Assembly: GCA_003254885.1 (NCBI GenBank) | Contig: QANT01008504.1 | Span: 55,119-119,118, forward strand | Length of the DNA: 64,000 bases | DNA from: Purshia tridentata | Taxonomy: Eukaryota; Streptophyta; Magnoliopsida; Rosales; Rosaceae | Direction of reading: 5' to 3' | Part shown: piece by piece, positions 48,016 to 61,400 of the stretch | How the letters are laid out: each line of letters starts with the position of its first letter | Position numbering within the stretch: position 1 is the first letter of the stretch | Notes under the pieces: model-generated | What the model was told of the DNA's origin: nothing | Seen by the model: the letters and a program-made list of their open reading frames with translations, nothing else | The model's database searches: none | Made by a program: the position numbers and the translations under genes

Positions 48016-50913
48016 TCAACGGATGATTTTTAAGGGTCTCATCATCGCATTGTCTTCGTGATCCAATATCTGCACAAGTAGTAATTAAAACAACAAATTT
48101 AAATTAATTACAAATAAACTCATTCAGTGCAACTTTGACACTTTCTCAAGAGTCAAGCCAACATAATACATTAATAAATTAAGAGTCTAAAATCTCTTGG
48201 ACTGGTCTGGTCAGAGACTCAGACAGTAAGCAGACTACCAAACAACTCACAAATATTTCCCTAGTATTTATTTGGTACCCGTGAACACCAAAGGCCAAAG
48301 TTCATTGGTATTAGCATAGAGCCATATATTATAGTCAGTATCTATCATATTTCTTGATTTCCTCAGTTCCAATTTGTCACCTAGTATTAACGTTAACTAC
48401 CGCATTCATGCAACATTACAGCAGTCATACAATAAAGCAGCTAACGGAAGCAAGATTAGGTCACATCTTCTTTTCACAATCGATGGAACTGGGCGACCAA
48501 GCACAGAAACTTCCCCATGGTGCATGTCTCCTAATAGATAAATATTATAAATTATAATAAATATGTTAGACAATTACTGTGTTTCAATCTGCAAATAAGG
48601 TTTTAGTGCTAAATTAGACAAAAAATAGTGTCAAAAAATAAGTCAACAACGTATATGAAAATAACAATATAAATATTTAAAAATTATTCTAACTGTTCAC
48701 AAATAATAATAATAGTATTAATAACTAAATTAAGTAGGTGCAGTTTTACAGTGATGTACTTACGTGGCAATGGTACACGTAACCAGGCTCCGCAGATGGA
48801 TCGAATTCATAGGATGCATTTGAATGTATGTAAGAAAATCTCACAAGAATCTTTGTCACAGACCCGGGTCCCATCTTGAACACGTTCTTCCAACCCTTCT
48901 CATATGCTGGCACCTCTATCCTTTTGCCACGTGCATACCTGCTTATTTGGCACTTGACGGCTTCGTTTAATTTATTCATGCACTTCTTGAACTCTTCCAC
49001 ATTCACCAACTCCGTCTGATCCAGTACAACGAACAATCCCAAGTGGATGTGTAGAGGATGATTGTCCTCCGTCAGATTGATCACGTTCCACACCTCGCTG
49101 GTCCCCGCTTTTGGGCTCTCGGTCACTGGTGCGTCGTAGGGTTTCCCATTCAAATAAAGATGAGTAGGCTCATCAATGTCGCTCGTGTACTCGTACATAG
49201 CAATATATCGGGTCTGCGATGCACTGGATAATTCAGGAGCAGGGTATTCAATCAGCTTATTAGGAACCCGTGACGTGTCAAGCACTGGATGGCCAAGAAT
49301 GAAAAACTTCATGACCTTGCTGTTCGCTTCGTTGACCGGGTCACCAGATGGGTAAGGATACGGTGCATCATTGGCTAGTATAGCGGTCTCACTCTTTGAA
49401 TTTGAAAAGTCAACCACCACGTCAGTGATCTCAGATGGCCCCAGTAAAATGTCCTTGGTCATAACCGGTTTCCCAAGGTATGCTGAATCTGACGCCACGT
49501 GGATGAACGCCAGACCGTTGGTAAAAAAGAACCGGAAGAATCTTGCATTGCTGGCATTGATAATTCGAAACCTGTATTTACGACGTCGTACCGTAAATCG
49601 CGGCCATGCCTTCCCATTCACTATAATAGCATCACCAAAGTATTCGGGCTGCCACTGTGGGTGTATGGAGGGATTGTTTCCAGTACAATTCATGTATATG
49701 GAACCATCGGTACGAAAGCTACGATCGAATACCATCAATGTCCGATCGAATTCGTCCCGTGGAAGGCCAAGTGGGCCCTCAACAGCGGGATGACGAATAA
49801 TGTATGCCCCTATCAAGCCCGCCAAAAGGTTGACTCGAGTCAACCCCATGGCATGATCATGGTACCATAGGGTACCGGGCTGCTGTTCATTGGGGTAGTG
49901 ATATGTTATGTTGGACCAGGTGGGCCCACGGTCTTTAAATCCAGCGGTGAACCATGAGTTTGCGTGGCCATCACTGGCGGGTTCATGTATAGCACCGTGG
50001 ACGTGCACCACAGTAGGAACGCCCCTCTTACTGGCCGGTACGGCGGTTGGGATAGTAGGGTCCCACGGCAATATGTGGGAATGGAGGTGATTTTGCCACG
50101 TCACGAAAGTCTCAATTCCTTGGAGGGCCTCGATTGTTGGACCAGGAACTGTTGCTCTGCGCTTAGATATACCGTAGGCGAACACTAGCGTTGCGAGGAG
50201 GTCTCTGTGGAATTTCTGCAAATTTAATTATAATAATGTTTAGGAATGATTCTACAATAAAGTAAATGACCATATTGCGACATCGGAATTTATGTTGAGT
50301 TGAAGTCATATTAATTAACACTAATAATTAAATGCAGAGTGCAGTGTAACAACTGGGAAATGGAATGGGGTTGGTGACCTTTCCTTTTATACTCATATGA
50401 ATCAATACTTGGACCTACCTTAAAGGCAGTGTCTGGCAATTGGTGCAGACCCAAGAGCAGAGAAGCTTTGGTTATTATATAATTTATATCTACTGTAAAA
50501 TGGTTGGTCGAATTAATTCAATTAACCTCAGAATTATGAAGCAGACATTCATAGCCCCTAAAACACAGAGGGTCCTCTGTCCAAACTAGTATGCTAGAAG
50601 TTATCTAAACCAACTGAGGAGAAAATTGAAAAAATAAAATAAAAAATTAGAGTAGATAGAAAAAAGGGGAATTGTTGTTTACCCATTTCTTCTGGTACAT
50701 GCCAATCTTGAATGAGTTGGATTTGGGAATACCATCAACAAAATCAAAGCCTTGGATTTTGGGCACGTCAGGAAGCTCATCCACAAACATTTTCAACCTG
50801 GAAACATCTAGAAGCGTACCTTGTGCCCATGAATTTGCATTCGAAAGCACCCCCAGAAGAGCTAATAATGATAACAAGTACCTGAACACTAAAATTCTCT
50901 TCACACGAACCAT
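48016..50913 (-). CDS. multicopper oxidase, LPR1/LPR2-like (ferroxidase)
   Basis: Secreted/endomembrane multicopper oxidase. In Arabidopsis LPR1/LPR2 act with PDR2 as ferroxidases in root-tip responses to low phosphate and iron. Three exons in phase 0 give 578 residues: 50913-50683, 50215-48764, 48069-48016. A signal peptide lies at about residues 1-30 ([20 protein letters not shown]). Copper ligands are present in all four motifs: HVHG (148-151), WYHDHAMG (195-202), HPLHIHLG, and [12 protein letters not shown] (559-570), the last giving the T1 axial Met. The start is the Met before the signal peptide; a Met 19 codons upstream would bury it. The final 17 residues sit on a tiny exon after a 694-base intron that splits the copper motif between HCH and ILDH. 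It looks intact. LPR1 versus LPR2 is not resolved. Confidence 0.94.
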
Positions 50914-53484
50914 CTCTATTGTTTTGGTCGCATGTACACAAAGACACACCCACTTGGTGTCTAACTGCACAGAGAGGAGGAGAGATTATGAGTGTTTTTT
51001 TATAAGAGGGAGTTGAGTTGAGTCGGTTTTGGGGTGTTTTGTGGAGAGTTTGGTGCGAGTTTGGAGAATGGAGACTATACAACAGATTACAGAGTATAGA
51101 GCAAGCATTTATGTGTTTTGGATACATATTAATATTCTCTCTCTCTCTCTCTCTACTCTTTGGTCTAAACAAAGGAAAGGGAAAAAGTTAAAAGCACTGA
51201 TTACCCAAGTCTGAGTCTGAGTCTGAGTGTGGATACAGACTATAAAGCTTTCAATTCATTTCCTTGTGTACCTGTAGGTCCCTCCATTTCTCTGGATTTT
51301 TGTATTTTGTACAGAATATAGCAACTCAAATTTGCACTTTTTTTAATTTAATATGAAATGTGTGGAGCGTTAAACGTCCAGTATTAAAATACTAACAAGC
51401 GTTAAACGCCCTGCATTTTTTTGCTGGGCTTCGGCTTCTCCAAAAAGACTAACAAAAATTAGAAAAATAAAATTAGCTTAAAACGCTGTTCAGCTGCAAC
51501 TGCAAGGGCATTAGGCATGCGTCTGTTTTTTTTTTCCTTAATCTTTTCCATTACTGTACGTTATTTTTGTTATAATTACACATAATTGTTAGGCGCAATG
51601 TACTGGCAATAATTAAGACTAATTTTGTTCAAAGGCACGATTATATATGAAGGATAAGCATTCATTAATGTCGTATTTTAAAAAAAAATTGTCCATATGC
51701 AGATATTACAAATAATGAAATAATAAAATTCATCATAAAATTTTAATTACGAACTGTTTACTTTTCTTTATATAAAATCAATCTGTCATTAATTAAGATC
51801 GAGTCACCTGAAAAAGGAAGTAAATGTCCATATGCAGATATTACAAATAATGAAATAATAAAATTCATCATAAAATTTTAATTACGAACTATTTACTTTT
51901 CTTTATATAAAATCAATCTGTCGTTAATTAAGATCGAGTCACCTGAAAAAGGAAGTAAGAAGTTCTTCCAAATGCATAGCAAGCACTAATTATTTTATTT
52001 TATTCTCATCTTTTATTTGCCTTTTGGTAGGTGAACTAGCTACTTCTTTGACGCCATTAAGAAAAGTACGTCTTCAAAAGATTTTTATTTTTATTTTCAA
52101 ATAAATATCTCAAACCACAAAGTGATGTATATGAACGCAGGAAAAAGAAGGCAAAAAGCAAATATTGTGTTACCATCTTGGCCTAAAAAAAAAATATTGT
52201 GTTACCACTTTTATTTCCTTTTGTGCTTTTTATTATTCTAAGGGACCCAAATTCAGTTCAGTTTATTTTTTTATGATTAGAACAGTGGAATTCGAAAGTA
52301 TCATAAAGAGATTGAGCTTCAACCTACAATTCAGATAAATCAAATTCAATTTGTATTATTGATATTTCTAGATAATTTCAAATTGATTAGAAGCATGTCC
52401 TGGATATGTATAAGTCCACTAACAGCAGTACACTAATCGATGGAACACAACAATCATTCTCTTTTATGTGAATACGAAATTGTTATCACAAGCATTAATA
52501 ATTAAAATACTTCTTAAAAGTCAAGATCTTTCTAGATTCTAATTAAAGGCGTTTGAATTGTTTTTTCTTTTTTGTTGTTTTTCTCAGCGGAATTTTGAGG
52601 GAGAGATCAGGCCACTTATAGAATCCTGAATCCCGGTTAAAACGAACCACATAAAGTTTGGCCAACTCAGTCTTCTCATTCTCAGACAAAAAAACAAAAA
52701 AAAAAAAAATTAAGTCCTTTGAATTGTTACAGGGTCGGATTAGATATCCATATAGCAGCGAGCTAGTTTTGTGTCCACCAAAGTCAATATCGGTCCAGCG
52801 AAAGCAGCAAGGTCAAAGTGAAAAAACCATCACATCGTCACAAAAGCTTTACCACTTCGCCTTCCCCAGTTGGACTACTTTAAGCTTCTTTTTCTTCTTA
52901 TCTAGTCATGTTTTGTGTAGAACACTATGCAATTAATACAGATACTCCATTGATTTTAATGCATACTAACAAAAACTGAATCCATTGAAGACTCTGATAA
53001 ATACTTCATTGGAACTCAAATGAAAATAAAGGTAATTAATGTAATGTAAATGTGAAATTGGGCATTAATCAAATACAGACTGTTGTGTAAATGTGGCCAA
53101 ACGAGGGCATGAGGACTTTTTTGGGCAGCGGGGTTTCCCCACAGCTTTATGAGTCATGACAGGGTTCTAATGAGATTTTAATATCTTGGTAGTTTTTTTC
53201 TTTCCCTTAGTTTTGAGTTTTGACTGAGGATTCTTGTTCATAATTATATGCCACTTAGTACCTAATTATAGGTTTAGTGGGGGAGGTTTAACTAGTACTT
53301 GAATGGAAAAGTAAGCACCCAATGGCCTTGTGGATGTCCAGAGTGTAAAGCACTCAGTGGCATATATAATGTTGCGGGACGCAGTTTCAATAACCTCGTA
53401 AGCTAAAATAATGATACATCGTTGATAATGCTTTCCAGTAAGCTTGCATTATCAACAGGGGAAGACGATATGAACAGATCTATC
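50914..53484. other. LPR promoter and AT-rich spacer with tandem duplication
   Basis: The first part is the leader and promoter of the minus-strand LPR-like gene, including a CT run near 51137-51154. Further right are paired AGCGTTAAACG words at about 51366 and 51398 and a 135-base tandem duplication (listed separately). No coding gene is recognised. Confidence 0.55.
51691..51960. repeat. 135-bp tandem duplication
   Basis: Two adjacent copies, 51691-51825 and 51826-51960, each begin GTCCATATGCAGATATTACA and end GAGTCACCTGAAAAAGGAAG plus TAA and a base or two. I count about two internal substitutions (ACTGTTTA versus ACTATTTA; GTCATTAA versus GTCGTTAA) plus small differences at the end, so the duplication is recent. 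Not coding. Confidence 0.95.
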
Positions 53485-53753
53485 TAGGGCTGGGTCGGTT
53501 TGACCGAAAAACCGATAACACAAAAAGAGGCCCAAAAATGTATTAAAAAAAGGCCTAAAATGCGGCCCAATTTGAAGTTCGGTAAAGGCCCAAACCGAAC
53601 CGGTCCGAACCGGTTTCTCGGTACGGCTCGGTACTCGGTTCATCATTCTCGGTTTCGGTTTCGGTTTTTATGCAAGCTAACCGGAGGAGTTCGGTTCGGC
53701 ACTCGGTTCACCATTTTCGGTTCGGTTCGGTTCGGTTCGGTTCCCCAACCCTA
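53485..53753. mobile_element. short hAT-type MITE with perfect 8-bp target duplication
   Basis: Flanked by GATCTATC at 53477-53484 and 53754-53761, a perfect 8-base target duplication. The ends TAGGGCTGGG and CCCAACCCTA are inverted repeats with one mismatch. The 269-base body is full of CGGTTTCGG/TTCGGTTCGG words, densest at the right end. No coding capacity. Its terminal TAGGG and subterminal CGGTT-type words recall the 675-base element at 41515-42189, suggesting the same or a related hAT group. Confidence 0.93.
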
Positions 53754-53761
53754 GATCTATC

Positions 53762-54624
53762 TACCATACAATGAAGCTATATCCTTTATCCATTTATGCC
53801 CTAATCCAAGTATTAACCACCGTTCTGATGGGATATGAATCGTGATCGTCTGCTTTTGGTGGGGCCATTGCGTAGAAAAAAATAAGCCCAACAGTTCAAT
53901 AACGGGCCTTTACTGTACACCCATTTAGCCCAATACTGATTCATATCAAAATTTCTTTGGTTTAAGTTGAGTATATTTTCTTGCCTACAAAGCAAGGACT
54001 GGTTGCCAAATTCAAAGTTTATTAAGCAGGCACCACCACTTTTACAGATAATTGGAATGCGTCTTGTGGCTGTGGTCCTGTCTGTTGACACCTTTTTGCA
54101 CAAAAAGTCAAAACGCACGTGATATGCGCGTGCAAATCTGCCTCATGTGCAAATACTATATCTATTCACACCACTACACATTGTCAACCCAGCTGTTCCT
54201 AACTCTCTGCATCAATGCCATCATGCCTCTGAACATAATGCAGTAACCAATGCCACAATGTCTGCCATTTGGATAATTTAATCCAAACTCCCAAATTGAC
54301 CATGACCTCAAAAACCAAACTCCCATGATATTATTATTTCCATTATCAACCACTCTTTGATTTCCTTTTTTACTAGTATACTGGATTGAATTCAGTCTTT
54401 ATACAAAGAAATAACCAAGGGGCAGAAGAGAACAACTGAGTAGACTAATTAAGAAAAGGAACATTATCCCAACAACTACACAATACACAGATAAAAGTGA
54501 AAAGATTCACTCCATCAAACAACTCATCCTAATCCATATTCCCCCCTCTCACCACACTACAACACTGTCAGACAATTCCACTAACCCCACTAACAGAGAA
54601 TTTCATGCCAAACAACAATTTGGG
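53762..54624. other. spacer downstream of HIPP gene
   Basis: 3' flank of the minus-strand HIPP gene. Short frames occur on both strands but none resembles a known protein. No RNA gene or transposon end is seen. Confidence 0.55.
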
Positions 54625-56584
54625 TTACATTATTGAACAGCTGCTTGTGTTTTCATCACTGAACATATGAGCTGCAGTGTTGTTATTACCACTGTAAATA
54701 GGTTCAGTACTATAGGAGTATGGAGCAGAGCTTGGGCTAGGATTATAATTATAGTAATATCCAGTACTAGGAGGAATGAAGGGGGACCTATGGTACATCA
54801 TTTGGGGCTGTTGTTGCATTGCTTGCCTAGCCTGCTGCTGCATATTCATGTTCATCATCTGTGATGGATGACTCATAATCTGTGATGGATGGCTGTATCC
54901 ATTTGTGTTCAAGCCCATGGGTGGTGGATATTGACCTGTGGCGTAACCACCATTTGGGAGCCCAGCAGGGGATGCCTGAAATCCATTGTTTGCTTGATGA
55001 GCTTGAAACCCACCAAGACCATTTGGATTGCCTCCTAAAGCAGCAGCAGTAGCAGCAGCATTAGTCCCATTTCCATGAAAACCAGCCAAATTCATCATGG
55101 TACTAAGATCATTCCCTCTCTTGCCTTCCCCTGCATTCATCATCACGTTCATATTTCCACCACCCAAATGAGCATTGTTCATTTTCAGTGCTGCCATGGT
55201 TTTTGGATCAATCCCACCTGGACTGGCCTTCATACTCCCCAAGTTCTGATTTGGGTGTCCTTTCTTTCCAGCATTCACATCCCCAACATTGTTGTTCAGC
55301 TTGCCAATGTTGGGAGCTGTTGCAGCATTGATGACTCCAACACTTTTCTTTGCATTGTTTGCATGATCAATTTGTTGCTGCCTGAGCATCCCAAACTGGT
55401 TTACTTTCGCCCTGAGAAATCGTAGCTCTTCCTCTTCGTCTTCTTCGTCATCATCGAAGTAGTCATCATCTTCTTCAGAACTGAAAGATGGAAACTTCTG
55501 CTGGTTTTTGAAGGCTTCAAGGCCCTTCATCAAGCCCTGCTTTTGACCTTTGTTGTTGCTTTTGTCATCTTTGATGCAGTTGTTCTTTTGCTTCTCGCTT
55601 TGATTGGATTTCTGGGACCAAAGTTCAGCATGCTTGCCAGCTCGGACCAGTTTCTTGATCAAAGTGGCAGAATCCACAGTTCCTGCGACTGTGACTTTCT
55701 GCTGGTCAGCATCTATATTCACTTGGTAAACACCTGTAGGAAATGGGAGAAAAAAAAAGAAGGGAAAACGAGCTTAATTAGAAATGTACAAAAGGGTTAA
55801 CTTCTACGAGGGTAGGATTGGTGAGAAATTTATCAAATTTGCATTTACATACCTCCAAAGCTGAACATGTACAGCCTACCAGTTTATTTAGCCCAGAAAG
55901 TAACTTTTTTGTTTTCATACAGTCAACCCAAATAATGTTACTAGAATCCCCTATATGGCTAAAACTTTAAGCACCTAAATAGTGTGTGTGGACAAAAATG
56001 TGAGAAGAGAAGATAAAGATCGAAATTTGAGAAGCTCAGTGTTTGTTTTTGTTATGTTAGGTTTATAGCAAGAGGCCTACTTAATCTAATTCATCAAAGG
56101 TTAAACATATTCATTTAATTTTACTGATCTTTCTTGCGTATTTTCAGAAACCAAACACACAAGTCTCGCAAAACGCGCAGAAAGAAAAAAAGAAAAAAGA
56201 TAGAAAAGTGGTAGTATGTTTTATTCACCAATTAGAAGAAAAGAACATATTAAGGTAAAAAGATGAGAAGAAAGCAGTAACCTTCAATTCTCTGAAGGAG
56301 TTTCTTCACTTTCTGGTTACACCCATCACAGTGTATGTTCACTTTGAGAACACAAGTCTGTAGGTGAAATTGTAAAGGAAACAAAGTAAACAACAAAAAC
56401 AAGAAGAAAAATTCTTTAGGAAAAGACCAACATTCAACTTTGCAGTCGGCATATAGAAGTACTATATATATATATATGTGTGTGTGTACATAAATAAATA
56501 GAAGTGCGAGTAAGAAAGAATGTGGAGCTTAAGTGAGAGTGAAACCTGGATCTTGAGGAGCTTAAAGTCTTCTTCTTTAGTCAT
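54625..56584 (-). CDS. heavy-metal-associated isoprenylated plant protein (HIPP32-34 type)
   Basis: Binds metal ions through an N-terminal HMA fold and is anchored to membranes or partners by a C-terminal lipid; HIPPs are tied to metal homeostasis and stress (family knowledge). Three exons give 407 residues: 56584-56546 (13 codons), 56357-56282, 55733-54625. The HMA domain spans about residues 12-80, with the metal-binding pair C23-D-G-C26 (HCDGC) and VNIDADQQKVTVAGTVD. A Lys/Asn/Gln-rich linker and an acidic patch (about residues 140-155, EEDDDYFDDDEEDEEEE) follow. A long Gly/Asn/Met/Gln-rich low-complexity region comes next, and the protein ends in the farnesylation box CSIM (404-407). Long low-complexity tails of this sort are typical of HIPP32-34. 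The 13-codon first exon (MTKEEDFKLLKIQ) is short but in phase and conserved in type. Confidence 0.93.
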
Positions 56585-58400
56585 TTCTTCAATGCTAGCT
56601 GTTTGGAGTGAAAGTTTTCTCCCTTTCTTTCTCTCCCTGCTATAAAAGAAGAAAAAGTATAACACCAACTCTAGTTGAGCTGTGTCGTAAACTGGTGGGG
56701 GGGGAGTAAATGGGGTTGTGGTATATTTCTATTGTAATCTAGTTTTCTACGACTTGCAGTACAAGTTAGAAGTAGATGATTCTTAATTAATCTTTGTTTA
56801 TTTTCTCTTTCTTCTTCTTCAGTTTCCTCAAAAGCAAACAAAGAAAAGCACATGGGTCTTGTCACTCGAGGCTTGAGCTCCGATGTGAATATTTTAAGAG
56901 AGAAAAATAGAACAATGAGAGTACAAACCAAACGGAAAAGCAGAAGATACATTAATGACAGAGGGAGAGAGATAAAAGTCAGGGGAGGGTTTAAGAGTGA
57001 AATGAGAGAGAGAGAAATGGGGGGTTACGGTACTCTGAATTCTGAAATGATGTGATTTAACGTTAAATACTGGAGAGAAGGAAAAACAAAAAAAACAACA
57101 GCGACTTGACGCTCCCAATTCCGCACTTCCTCCTCTGTAACTTTGTCACAATGCACCCTCCATTCTCGTGATTTTTATTTATTTACAAAATACAAATTAA
57201 ACAATCGCTGGCCGTTGTGTCATTACTCATTAATTAATTATGTATTTCTTTTTTCATTAATTATATGTCTTTCTTTTTTCATTATTGTCATCCCCAACGG
57301 GCTTCTTTACATGGAAAATATTTTACTCATCAGTGGTAGCAATTGCTCTCTCTTTCCATTTAGCTGAAAGATATTTTCAGAGTTTACATTAACAATTTGT
57401 ACTCGATTAAGAAGTGGGTCCAAGACAAATAGAGTAATCTGATAAATTGAAAATAACGTGATAAATTGAGTAACGATGTGAATAATCAATGAATTGTTCG
57501 TATCCCCGTGACTGGTGTGGGACCAGACTCGCTGAACTGTGGGGTGCAAGACAAAGACAAATAGGGTTTAAGTTACGAGGACATTGGTTTTCAATCTTTC
57601 ACTTTAGCCCCTCCCTATTTTACCGTTATTTTCAAATGGTTCCATCTGATTTTCTACCTCTGTGCTTCAACTTCAACCCACATCAAAGTCCAACTACAAC
57701 TCTACAAGCAAACGAAATGAAATAATTGAATGACACTTACAGTAGTTTAAACCCAGAAAACGATACAAGTTGAATGCATAAGTTTTAAATTTGTGCTGTT
57801 CTTTTTTGTTTTGATTTGAATTTTTTAAATTTGAACTAACTAGTTTGAAAATGACGAGAGACACTGTACTTGGATTGTAATTGTAAGTTGTTTGTAACCA
57901 AGGGAAGGGAAAATACAATAATACATTAGTCAAATCATAGAACTATCTTTCATTCGTTTTTCATTCCAAATGGTCAACACGTAAGATAAAGGTGGCAAGC
58001 AGAAAAACACTCAACTCATCCCACAAAATACCAAGTTGGACATTTGTTTAAACGAGTGTACCAATTATTTTCGGAATAAATTAGCATATGATTTGTGGGT
58101 TTACCTGCAATTCACATTCTAAACAAAATAATTTAGTGCCAGTCAAATATGTATGACCAAAAGAGCTAGCTTTCAAGACACAGAAATATCATTACTATAC
58201 AAATATGTACTCTTAGGCTGTAGTTAGCTACCATTTTAGGTTAGTTGGAGACTATATGCATTTAAGTGCTTGCTAATGCTGCAAGCGACACTGCAGTGAG
58301 TAAGGAGCTTCTATGTATCAGACTTGTCCTCTGATAATTAATATCAAGAAAGCAACTTCTTCCACTGTGGTACAAAATTTAATAGGAAAATCTTCAGAGG
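56585..58400. other. HIPP promoter and leader
   Basis: 5' flank of the HIPP gene. GA-rich sequence on the plus strand (56930-57010) equals a CT-rich leader on the coding strand. No separate gene is recognised; the short frames here are weak. Confidence 0.5.
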
Positions 58401-61400
58401 TCGCTTATGCAAGAAAGAATCAAAGAAATAAAAAAGATGGATTTGCTTTAGCTTTTTAGGACCTGCAAGTCTGCAACTGAGGGATTGAAATGAGAAAAAC
58501 CAAAAAACGAAGGGAAAGTTCACTTTTTTACCCTTTTATAGTTGACAATTCAGAAACATACTTGCTTTTATTTTAACCATTTCTATGCAATTTTTCTATT
58601 CCAAGTTTGTATGAGGTTAGGTGTATCAAGTCTGAAGGGGTTTGTTACTTTGTTTGTGGGTTGGTGCTTTATTTTAATGCTAGCTCAGTAGCTCGCTACA
58701 GAGTAGAGGCAGCACGCAATCACAAAAAGGCAAAAGTGAAGTAAATAAGTAGTTTAATTTAGGACCATCATTACTTGCTCCCAGCATCACCTGCAAATTC
58801 AACTGCATGCTGTTCCAACCCAAAACACCCTTTTCTTTTTCTTTGCTTCTTCTTCACGGAGTCTATGATTAATTTTCTACCATAATTGCCCTTAACTGCC
58901 ACTGCCTTCTTCATTATTTACTTTATTTCTCTAATTAATCTCATCTCTACCTACAAGGCTACAAATTACAATACAACCTACAGAGACCAGGGTTTCAAAT
59001 TAATTCCTTTATGGGGCCGGGGTTCATATTCTCTGAGATCAGCATCTCAGAAAATTGAAGGGGAGTTTGGATGAAGATTTTAGATCACGAGGATCCGGAT
59101 GGCTTATGGTACAGGTCACACAAGGGACCCACAATTTTGGGATCCCATGCACAAGAAAGAGTGAATGGCTGTGATCGATCTAATCACATAAAGAAACCCA
59201 CAGTTGATCTGCTTTGGATTCTACTCCTGGGGACACATAGACACAGAGAGAGATATAATCTCAGATTTTTTCTTTTTGGACACGGATTTTGACTCTCTTC
59301 TCTTCTTTTCAAGCCAGGGCTACAATGATGGCCTATTGCTTATGGTGAACTTCACACCAAGTCCAACTGAACTAGAGGAATGGATGATTGGTTTTGGTTA
59401 GAGGTCTTGTTTGGTTTTGGGAAAAAAAATTTATGGCAGTAGATTTAAAGCTACTAATTAAGCAGTTTATCCATTAACTATGCACTCCCATTTTTTTTAA
59501 TATTTGTACTTCTTATTTTTTTATTTTTTAAATAAAAAAGAGTGCAAATAAAAAAAAGATGAGTGTGAAATATCCTTCTTAAATTATACACCAAATGGAT
59601 AAGATTGTGTCACATGCTTATACACCACATGGATATGTCATGTGTATGGATATATAATACCTAAAAAACTTTCTATAATATTATTGTACAAAAATGTAGA
59701 AATCGTACGGATCCCATATCTCTCCCATTCTAGCAACCTGTCGTTAGCAATTGGAATTTCCTTGCAATTGAATTCTAATTCCTTTTTATGAAGGTTTTGA
59801 ACTTTTGATAAGGGAAAAACACATGTGGAATTGGAAAAGGTTAAAAGTCAAAACAATGGTGGCTTTGAAGTTTGAAGCATATTTGTGTGCATGTTAGGTG
59901 ATTCTGCTCTGCTCGTTGCCCTCCATTTTAGGTCGATTAAAATAGCCCACACCCGTAGACTCCAAACTTCAAAGCCTACAGACTATAGAGCATATTTTTG
60001 TTGTTTTTTTGGCCAGTTCTTTGTAAATACTATAGTTTAATCATTNCAAAAATAAAAAAGTATTAAGGTATTAGTCTAAGAGAAGAGAAAAAATTGGACC
60101 GGCCTATAAATCACCCTTAATCATTTTCGCTATTATTCGTTTTCAATGTCCAATTCTTCCACAAAACTACATTGGGCTTTTCATAGAGCATGTGAATATT
60201 GTAATTTTGACAAGCTGGGCCTCTTTTACCTTCACCATGTAAAGTGCATTAACGCGAAAGGCAAAGCTGAAGCGAGTAACCCGGGATTATGAGCTTAGGC
60301 CCAGTTCTTTTATGGGCCTCTGGCCCAGTGTGGTTCATTTCTTGGAGAATAATATAATGCCCACTTATCTGGTCTTGTTCCCAGGACACAACGCAACCTT
60401 TTTCACTTTCTTAAGCTTTTGCTCCCTATTTGATTTCACTTTTCAAACTTTCCAAATCCAAGGAGGCAACCGACCAACGCAACCTTTTTCACTCTCTCTT
60501 CTCATTTTACTACCAACCATTTCATGTTCGAATATGCTTTTTCAGCCAAAATAGAATGCCAAAGAACGATTGAGATAGGTATAGAAACTGCAGATTAACT
60601 CAAATCACCAAATTGTATTATTGACTTACGATATATATACACAGTTTGTGATAACAAGTAACAGCTTGCAACAATAAAGGAGGAAGGCTAGATCAGCCTA
60701 TGACTAGTTGAAACCGACTTCAACAGATAAAGAGTTCAAAACAATTCAAATTCAAACATGAGTTCACACACTTAATCTGGTAGTACTTATCCTGATAATA
60801 AGAACCTGCACATTTTGAATATTGATCACCGACCCAATTAAAATGGCCGGTATAAAACATAGTTTCAACTTTCAACTTTAAAAAGCGAGTAACTTATCCA
60901 GCAGCATTTATATTTTCGCAAGCTAGTCCTTGCTCATAAACCAGCCAATGTGGTAATTCAGTTTCTAAGGATTAAGCATACATTATTCCTTGATTTTTGA
61001 CTTAATTAGTGCCAAAAATTTATACTTTTTGCTACGTACATGTCAACTTTATATTAGAATAGAAAGTCTGATGCCTATGGTATTGGTATATACACTCTAC
61101 TTTTTGAACAAAGCTAGCTGGTCGATTAGTGACACAGTCAATCAAAGAGAAGGAAGCTAAAGGCACACTTTGCGTTTCAAATTTCAATTTGGTTTTTTGA
61201 ATGTTGAACAAAGGATAACACATCTCAGTGGTGTCAAATCAATTCATGATATTCGATAATGTTGTCTTATGCGTTTTTATGGTAGCCGTAAAAACATGAA
61301 CTACATTCATGCATATATAACAGATAAAAGGACAACTTAATTCTATATATGACCTAACCAACCAGATAGAGATGAAATAAAGATACATGAATCCCATTAT

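Noticed and set aside
49371-50188. Several plus-strand frames of 60-140 codons
   Set aside because: Antisense shadows of the LPR-type multicopper oxidase exon, whose copper motifs are on the minus strand.
3039-50913. Idea that the genes form a biosynthetic or defence cluster
   Set aside because: NAD synthesis, lipid kinase, E3 ligase, MYB repressor and copper oxidase share no pathway, and spacing and orientation are those of an ordinary plant chromosome.
58886-59401. Three short overlapping plus-strand frames
   Set aside because: No domain, inconsistent frames, and no conserved-looking residues; more likely random.
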